Source of the DNA: Microthrixaceae bacterium
Lineage (GTDB): Bacteria; Actinomycetota; Acidimicrobiia; Acidimicrobiales; Microtrichaceae
Direction of reading: 5' to 3'
Assembly: GCA_023957995.1 (NCBI GenBank)
Contig: JAMLGK010000020.1
Coordinates: 1-59,676 of the forward strand
Length of the DNA: 59,676 nt
Shown here: positions 55,058 to 59,676 of the stretch, piece after piece
Numbering within the stretch: the first letter of the stretch is position 1
How the letters are laid out: each line of letters starts with the position of its first letter
The notes under the pieces: generated by a model
Seen by the model: the letters and a program-made list of their open reading frames with translations, nothing else
Database searches by the model: none
Told to the model about the DNA's origin: nothing
Translations under genes and position numbers: made by a program

Positions 55058-56416
55058 TTAGGCGTGCGGCGTCATGTCCGGGGCACGGGATCTGGTCCCG
55101 CTCCAGGGCACTGGCACCTCAGCACCAGAGTGGGTGCGCCAACTGAGCTGCGAGCGAAAGTCCCTCTCATAGCCGAGTGCCGCAAGCACCAGCAGAGCGA
55201 GGTACTCAACACCCAACTGCCACGCTTCGATCATGACGTTGCCGGGAGGCCAGCTTCGCCTCTTCTCAGGAGGGTGAACCAGGCGGTTCCTCACGCTACC
55301 GAATGCGTGGGGGCCGTCAGCGAGTTCCGCATCAGGGACGTATTCACGAAGCGCGGTGTACTCGCCAGGAAGATCAGCGGGGATGCCTGTGGTGCTTAGC
55401 GCAAGCCGGAGTCGACTTGCGAACGAGAGCCGGTCGAACTCCGTGGTCGACAGGAGTTGGTTGCGCTGGTGAATCAGTTCCCAGACCATGAGCTCAACCC
55501 CAATGCCCGCTACCGCTACAGCTATGTCCAACGGCGCAGGTGTCAGCGCGGCGGCGTACGAACCGGCTGCACGCCGCAGCACCATTCCTGTCCGGGCGTC
55601 GCTTACGGCCACTTTCCAGCGAGTGCACAGCTCGGCCAGACCGGAGTCGTCGAGCGAGCGTTGGTCCCACCAAGACCTGCGTGTCTTCCAAGGATCGACC
55701 TTGGTGCAGTTCGCTTCCAGGAACACAGGATCGCCCTTGAGGTACCCCTGAGCGAGAGCGAACCCGACAAGTCCGCCGGACGCAAACGTCAGCGCATCGA
55801 ATAGCCAGTCTTGAGTAGCCAGAGTGTCTTCAACACTGAACGTGGAGTGGTCGGGGCGGACCAGATCGAGCACGTGAGTGACCTCGAAGCCGTTCGGCGC
55901 TGGCGTCACACCGGTTGGGTTGATGCGCATGATCCACTCGTCGAGTTCGATCCGTCGAGGGGCACGCTCCGCGTTCTCCCCGAAGTTGACCAGATGGAAT
56001 CTGAGCAGATTCAACTGTGAGCCATCCCCACCTCTGAGATCCTGCGTGTCGCCATGGGTGCGGATGCCATCCGAGTTCCACCCGCTGGCTCTCTCGCCTT
56101 CATCGCAAGTGACCAGCTCTGTGTCGACTCCGCCATCGACCGTCAACGTCGGCACTACATCTGAACCGATCGATCCAAACGGTCGATCGCGCGAGTTCGA
56201 CGTGAAGTCGTACCGGATTGCGGGCTTGTGCAGAACTGTGAACCACACCTCCGCTCGCCCCTCCCGAACGCCAGTGTCCGCCTGAAGGGCCGCATCGCCG
56301 TCGTAGAGGCGCCATGGCAGCGGTGGAGGCAACTCGGGCCAGCTCAGTTCGTCACGCACTTCACAATCGTCGCATCCCGCCACCAGGTGCATCGGAGATG
56401 TGGCTGAGAGTCGCAT
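55058..56416 (-). CDS. HEPN-type (RNxxxH) large protein, ApeA/YopA-central-like
   Basis: The protein is 452 aa from ATG 56416; ATG 56392 is an alternative. The N-terminal two thirds are beta-rich with LLRFHLVNFGENAERAPRRIELDEWIMRI, FEVTHVLDLVRPDHSTFS and LTFASGGLVGFALAQG, a pattern seen in ApeA/YopA-central-type proteins. The C-terminal helical part contains VRNRLVHPP, the RNxxxH motif of HEPN ribonucleases, then EAWQLGVEYLALLVLAALGY. Such proteins can act in abortive phage defence; that is inference. It diverges from the recombinase-like gene. Confidence 0.55.
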   Translation of the reverse strand: MRLSATSPMHLVAGCDDCEVRDELSWPELPPPLPWRLYDGDAALQADTGVREGRAEVWFTVLHKPAIRYDFTSNSRDRPFGSIGSDVVPTLTVDGGVDTELVTCDEGERASGWNSDGIRTHGDTQDLRGGDGSQLNLLRFHLVNFGENAERAPRRIELDEWIMRINPTGVTPAPNGFEVTHVLDLVRPDHSTFSVEDTLATQDWLFDALTFASGGLVGFALAQGYLKGDPVFLEANCTKVDPWKTRRSWWDQRSLDDSGLAELCTRWKVAVSDARTGMVLRRAAGSYAAALTPAPLDIAVAVAGIGVELMVWELIHQRNQLLSTTEFDRLSFASRLRLALSTTGIPADLPGEYTALREYVPDAELADGPHAFGSVRNRLVHPPEKRRSWPPGNVMIEAWQLGVEYLALLVLAALGYERDFRSQLSWRTHSGAEVPVPWSGTRSRAPDMTPHA

Positions 56417-56523
56417 CTGACACCGGTTATCGCGGGTCTTGGCCCTGCCACCGACGCGCCTACTTGGCGCGCATGGTGGGGCGGGCACCGTACTCGCGGG
56501 TTTCGCAAAGAAAGGCGGTTCCC

Positions 56524-57492
56524 GTGGCAAACGCCAAGGTTTCGAGAAGCAACGCAGCAGCAAAGGTCGCAGCTGCTCGACGCGTCTCGAAACCGTCCGT
56601 AGCGCCGGCGGTTCAGTCGTCGATTGAGAGCTACTCCCCCGCTGGGATCCCAGCAGCGAAGTGGCAACAGGTCCGGCCGGTCGTGATCGAGGCCGTGCTG
56701 CGTGCCGAGCCGCCAAGCCTCGAGTTCGCCCGGAAGCTGTTGCGTCCAGCAGCCCTCGCCGCCGCTTGGGCTGTGGACCAAGGGATTGCGACTGACCTCG
56801 ATTCGATCTTCACACATGCGGTCATCGACGAATGGACTGCCCGCTTGCTCGCCAACGGAGTCACCGATGGCACCGTTGCGACCTACCGGTCACGGATGCG
56901 CAGCATCCTCGGTGCCCGGCGGCCTGCGGTGACTGTCAAGCGCCGCAGATTGGCTGCCCCCTACAGCCCAGACGAGGACCGGGCGCTACGGCGGGCAGTC
57001 ACCGGACAGAGAAGCACCGGCTACCGCAGCGGCGCATGCCTGCTCTACGGGCTTTCCCGAGGTGCTGGGTTGTCCTCGTCTGACCTGTCAGGACTGCGCA
57101 TCGGTCACATCACACCGCACGGGGACACCTTCCGCATCGACGTCGCTGATCGGACGCTCTGGATACTCGACACCATCGCCGATGTCGTCAAGGTCGGCAT
57201 GGCACTCACCAAGCGGAGTGGCGACGACTTTGCGGTCGGTTCGGCATCCACCGCCAAGCGTGAGGTGAGCAGGGCTGCGCATCGTCTCAAGCTTCCCGGT
57301 GGGGTTCCGGCGCTGTCGGTGTCACGGTGCCGTTCGACGTGGATCGTCGATCACCTCAATGCAGGCACACCGATTCCCGTGATCGCAGCCGCACTCGGAG
57401 TGTCATCAACGAGGTTCATAGATGACCTCCTCGAGTTCTGCCAACCCCCGGCCGACATCGACCGTGAGCGTCTGCTCCGAGGCATCCGATGA
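56524..57492 (+). CDS. Tyrosine-recombinase-like protein, probably non-catalytic
   Basis: The protein is 322 aa from GTG 56524, with AAAGG about 10 bases upstream. Residues 40-130 resemble an integrase core-binding domain (SLEFARKLLRPAALAAAWAVDQG, VTDGTVATYRSRMRSILG). The rest follows the catalytic-domain plan, but the first Arg box reads GAGLSSSDLSGL, the second RCRSTWIVDHLNAGTPIPVIAAALGV, and no clear catalytic Tyr follows. Its stop overlaps the transposase ATG (ATGA). Confidence 0.6.
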   Translation: MANAKVSRSNAAAKVAAARRVSKPSVAPAVQSSIESYSPAGIPAAKWQQVRPVVIEAVLRAEPPSLEFARKLLRPAALAAAWAVDQGIATDLDSIFTHAVIDEWTARLLANGVTDGTVATYRSRMRSILGARRPAVTVKRRRLAAPYSPDEDRALRRAVTGQRSTGYRSGACLLYGLSRGAGLSSSDLSGLRIGHITPHGDTFRIDVADRTLWILDTIADVVKVGMALTKRSGDDFAVGSASTAKREVSRAAHRLKLPGGVPALSVSRCRSTWIVDHLNAGTPIPVIAAALGVSSTRFIDDLLEFCQPPADIDRERLLRGIR

Positions 57493-59159
57493 GCCGCACC
57501 CTGTCGGTTCGACGCAGCAGACTGAGCCAAATCGAAGCAGTCGTTGACGCTTCCGGAGTCGCTGACGAGCTTGAGGAACTGCTCCGGCCGGGAGGCAGCG
57601 GCCGTCCACGGGACTTGTCGGTGCGCACCTTCCTCATCGGAATGTTGTACTCGGTGCAGAGGGGCGGGCTCCGACTCACCAACATCTGGCAGGTCCTCAC
57701 CGAAGACCTGTCGAAGACCGCACAACAACGCCTCCGTGTGCAGTTCTCCCGCCCCGGTGACCCGCCCGGCCCGCCACGGCGAACGATCACCTATGACCAC
57801 CTGTCACGTCTCTTGTGCGCCCTTGCCGCCAAGACCGCCGAAGACGAACACGAACTGCTCGACAGGCTCGCAAATCGACTGATCGAAGCATCCACCAAGG
57901 ACGGGCTCGCTGCGACGGGAGACTGGGCGATCGACACAACCGGAATCGACGCCTGGTCAAGAGGAAGAGAAGCCAAACCAGCAGAGGCGACATCCGATGC
58001 ATCACTCAACAACGAGCCAGACGCCCCTACCGACAGCCCACCAGCGACAGGCCTGGCCGAGACCTCCGATCCCGACGCAGCGTGGGGCTACCGCACCGCC
58101 ACGATGAACAAGGGCAACTCCAAGAAGTTCTTCGGATACGACCTCTACGGGTTCGTGTCCGTGCCCCCGATCGGCATCAGCGGCGAAGAGCACCCTGCAC
58201 TCATCCGACGGATCGAGCTACGCCCCGCAAGCTCATCCGAAGCCACCACCACCATCCCAGCACTGGACGCACTCACCGAATCCGGTCTCGAGGTCAACAA
58301 GGTCATCATCGACCGGGGGTTCTCGTACAAGACCGCCAACACCTGGGCCAATCAGCTCCGAGACAGGGACATAGAACAGGTCCTCGACATGCACCCAGCG
58401 GAGCGAGGCCGGATCGACCATCACGGCATCGCCATGATCGACGGCTGGCCCCATTGCCCCGCCATCAGCGAGACGCTCGTCGAGATCACGCGCCCCAAGA
58501 AGCTCTCCGTCCCCCGCAACGACCAGGACCGAAGCAGCGCAGCAGCGGTCGCGATCGACGAGTTCCGCGCCGGCATCACCGCCCGTGACCGCTACGCGTT
58601 CCGCCGCACCAGCGGCTGGACCACCAAGAAGCGCAGCGGTGAACGCGTCGAGCGCTACGAGTGCCCCGCCGAAGCCGGCCAGATGCGCTGCCCGCTCAAG
58701 GCCCACTCCATGGCGTACCCCGACGACGTTCCCGCCGTGCTCAACCCACCCGACCCCGCGACCGCACCGACGTGTTGCAGCCAACGCACCGTCGAGCTCG
58801 GCGAGGACGCCCAAGGCAAGCTCCGCCAGGAACACCGCTGGGGCACCGACACCTGGATCAAGGCGTACGGCCGACGCACGTTCGTCGAGGGCGGCTTCGG
58901 TGTCCTCCGCAACCCCGCCCTCGGCGGACTCTCCCGCGGACTGTTCTGCATCATCGGGCGCATCAAGGTCACCCTCTGGCTCGCCGCACTCGTCGCCGCG
59001 ACCAACATCGCAGCTCTCGCCCACTGGGCGACACGCACCGGTGTGGACAGCGACGACCCCGCGCTCGCACCGATCACCGACGACGACTGGGCCTTCGAAG
59101 AGCTCGACCCGAACACCACCACCGGAACCGACCCGCCCGCAGCCGCCACCCCGAACTGA
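57489..59159 (+). CDS. DDE transposase (IS4/IS1182-like superfamily)
   Basis: The protein is 556 aa. The catalytic acids are likely D149 (WAIDTTGIDAW), D275 (VIIDRGFSY) and E467 (RTFVEGGFGVLRN); the end segment LAALVAATNIAALAHW fits the RNase H-like transposase fold. It is intact. The start overlaps the upstream recombinase-like gene by 4 bases, so the two are translated together. No terminal inverted repeats could be paired by eye. Confidence 0.8.
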   Translation: MSRTLSVRRSRLSQIEAVVDASGVADELEELLRPGGSGRPRDLSVRTFLIGMLYSVQRGGLRLTNIWQVLTEDLSKTAQQRLRVQFSRPGDPPGPPRRTITYDHLSRLLCALAAKTAEDEHELLDRLANRLIEASTKDGLAATGDWAIDTTGIDAWSRGREAKPAEATSDASLNNEPDAPTDSPPATGLAETSDPDAAWGYRTATMNKGNSKKFFGYDLYGFVSVPPIGISGEEHPALIRRIELRPASSSEATTTIPALDALTESGLEVNKVIIDRGFSYKTANTWANQLRDRDIEQVLDMHPAERGRIDHHGIAMIDGWPHCPAISETLVEITRPKKLSVPRNDQDRSSAAAVAIDEFRAGITARDRYAFRRTSGWTTKKRSGERVERYECPAEAGQMRCPLKAHSMAYPDDVPAVLNPPDPATAPTCCSQRTVELGEDAQGKLRQEHRWGTDTWIKAYGRRTFVEGGFGVLRNPALGGLSRGLFCIIGRIKVTLWLAALVAATNIAALAHWATRTGVDSDDPALAPITDDDWAFEELDPNTTTGTDPPAAATPN

Positions 59160-59166
59160 CCGACCA

Positions 59167-59183
59167 CCCCGGCAGAGCCGGGG
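59167..59183 (+). terminator. Hairpin after the transposase gene
   Basis: CCCCGGC-AGA-GCCGGGG forms a 7-bp stem 7 bases after the stop. No T tract follows. Confidence 0.5.
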
Positions 59184-59298
59184 TCACCGACGCGCCCCGG
59201 AACGACCGAACTCGGTCACCGGGGCTTCTTCATGCCCCGAGACAGGCTCCGCCTGCGTGTCACTGGCGCCGTAGGTGGTCACCCTGACCCCGAAACGC

Positions 59299-59329
59299 CA
59301 CGAAACCCCGCACTGGGCGGGGTTTCGTG
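59299..59329. terminator. Strong palindromic hairpin
   Basis: CACGAAACCCCGC and GCGGGGTTTCGTG form a perfect 13-bp stem with loop ACTGG. It may end transcription from either side. The CACGAAACCC arm also starts the 130-bp repeats at 50424 and 51525. Confidence 0.55.
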
Positions 59330-59361
59330 AACACTGCAGGCCCACTTTCGTGAACCCCTCA

Positions 59362-59406
59362 TGGTGGCGGGGGCAGGATTTGAACCTGCGACCTTCGGGT
59401 TATGAG
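59362..59406 (-). repeat. 3' fragment of an initiator-type tRNA-Met (attachment-site remnant)
   Basis: Read on the minus strand, the sequence runs from the CAT anticodon loop (CTCATAACCC) through the T arm GCAGG-TTCAAAT-CCTGC to an encoded CCA. The 5' side does not pair, so it is not a complete tRNA. This is what integration into a tRNA-Met gene leaves at one end. Confidence 0.75.
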
Positions 59407-59522
59407 GCGCTTGTGGGCCGTTTCGCCTCATGTCGTCGAGTGCCAGAAAGTGCCGCTGACCTGCGGCTACGCATGCCTGCATGCCCCGCTGGTTCGCGCC
59501 AGAACCGGCTCATGACGGCCCG

Positions 59523-59545
59523 TCCGTTAGAAGATCCGTTAGAAG
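59523..59545. repeat. Direct repeat TCCGTTAGAAG, two copies
   Basis: Two identical 11-base copies are 12 bases apart, between the tRNA fragment and the partial gene. They could be integrase arm-type sites. Confidence 0.6.
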
Positions 59546-59552
59546 CCGGCGC

Positions 59553-59676
59553 TCAGCCGGCCTGGTGTTCGAGCTCGTGCTCGACGGCGCGGCGGATCCA
59601 GCTCGACACCGAGCGATCGTCGGCTTCTGCGAGTCGGCGAACTTCCTCGAGGGTCTCGGGCGGGAACCGAACCGGC
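59553..59676 (-). CDS. Partial ribbon-helix-helix (CopG-type) protein
   Basis: The last 40 codons are in the window; the start lies beyond the right edge. PVRFPPETLEEVRRLAEADD followed by RSVSSWIRRAVEHELEHQ is a ribbon-helix-helix signature, as in antitoxins and element regulators. Its position by an attachment-site fragment fits an element control gene. Confidence 0.6.
   Translation of the reverse strand, partial: PVRFPPETLEEVRRLAEADDRSVSSWIRRAVEHELEHQAG

Noticed and set aside
59362..59440. Complete tRNA-Met on the minus strand
   Set aside because: The 3' half is perfect, but no D arm or matching acceptor 5' strand exists on the other side.

Overview
The window is high-GC DNA with frequent GTG starts. 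It carries the actinobacterial gene order mec-cysM-murI-MBL-rph-rdgB, a DUF2510 protein, class III cyclase fusions and a polyketide-exporter-type ABC pair. This points to an actinomycete, plausibly class Acidimicrobiia; the class assignment is inference from gene style, not from a marker-gene comparison.

Layout. (1) 1-2504: a minus-strand glycosyltransferase/PilZ/Cna-like fusion that runs off the left edge. (2) 2778-9490: an integrated element in a tRNA-Lys(CTT) gene, bounded by a 45-bp repeat of the tRNA 3' end. It holds an unusual tyrosine integrase, a truncated toxin-like gene cut by an IS256-family insertion, a gene-free zone of 12-bp repeats and hairpins, and a small toxin/antitoxin-like pair. 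(3) 9563-38563: mostly housekeeping and lipoprotein genes. These include a cyclase-hydrolase fusion, an MpaB-type oxygenase, an RNA uracil methyltransferase, rpe, clpP, tRNA-Leu, the sulfur/cell-wall/RNA cluster, smpB, a subtilase, an amidohydrolase, a GH65 phosphorylase, an ABC exporter and a diiron protein. (4) 38627-39684: an IS481-family element in a CTAG target. (5) 39680-43739: a SalK-like protein, a flavoprotein, and an alpha/beta hydrolase divergent from its TetR regulator with two operators. (6) 43.8-54.9 kb: an accessory zone of single small genes and toxin-antitoxin pairs separated by recurring short motifs and by a 130-bp repeat, resembling a cassette array. (7) 55.0-59.2 kb: a HEPN-type protein divergent from a coupled recombinase-like/DDE-transposase pair. 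(8) 59.3-59.7 kb: a 3' fragment of an initiator-type tRNA-Met and the start of another element.

How the genes work together. The mec-to-rdgB run is a compact minus-strand operon matching the Mycobacterium tuberculosis Rv1334-Rv1341 order but without cysO or the rhomboid gene; smpB diverges from it. The ABC ATPase and permease overlap by 4 bp. The alpha/beta hydrolase and TetR share an operator region. The mazE/mazF-like and doc-like pairs each overlap and each have an upstream palindrome.

The most unusual material lies in the accessory parts: the HNH-like/HTH-inserted integrase with its 12-bp repeat field, the cassette-like repeats at 45-52 kb, the orphan paralog pair at 51.7 and 53.8 kb, and the recombinase-like/transposase pair at 56.5-59.2 kb. 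Short tandem repeats placed just after stop codons recur through the core region. No CRISPR array or rRNA gene was seen.
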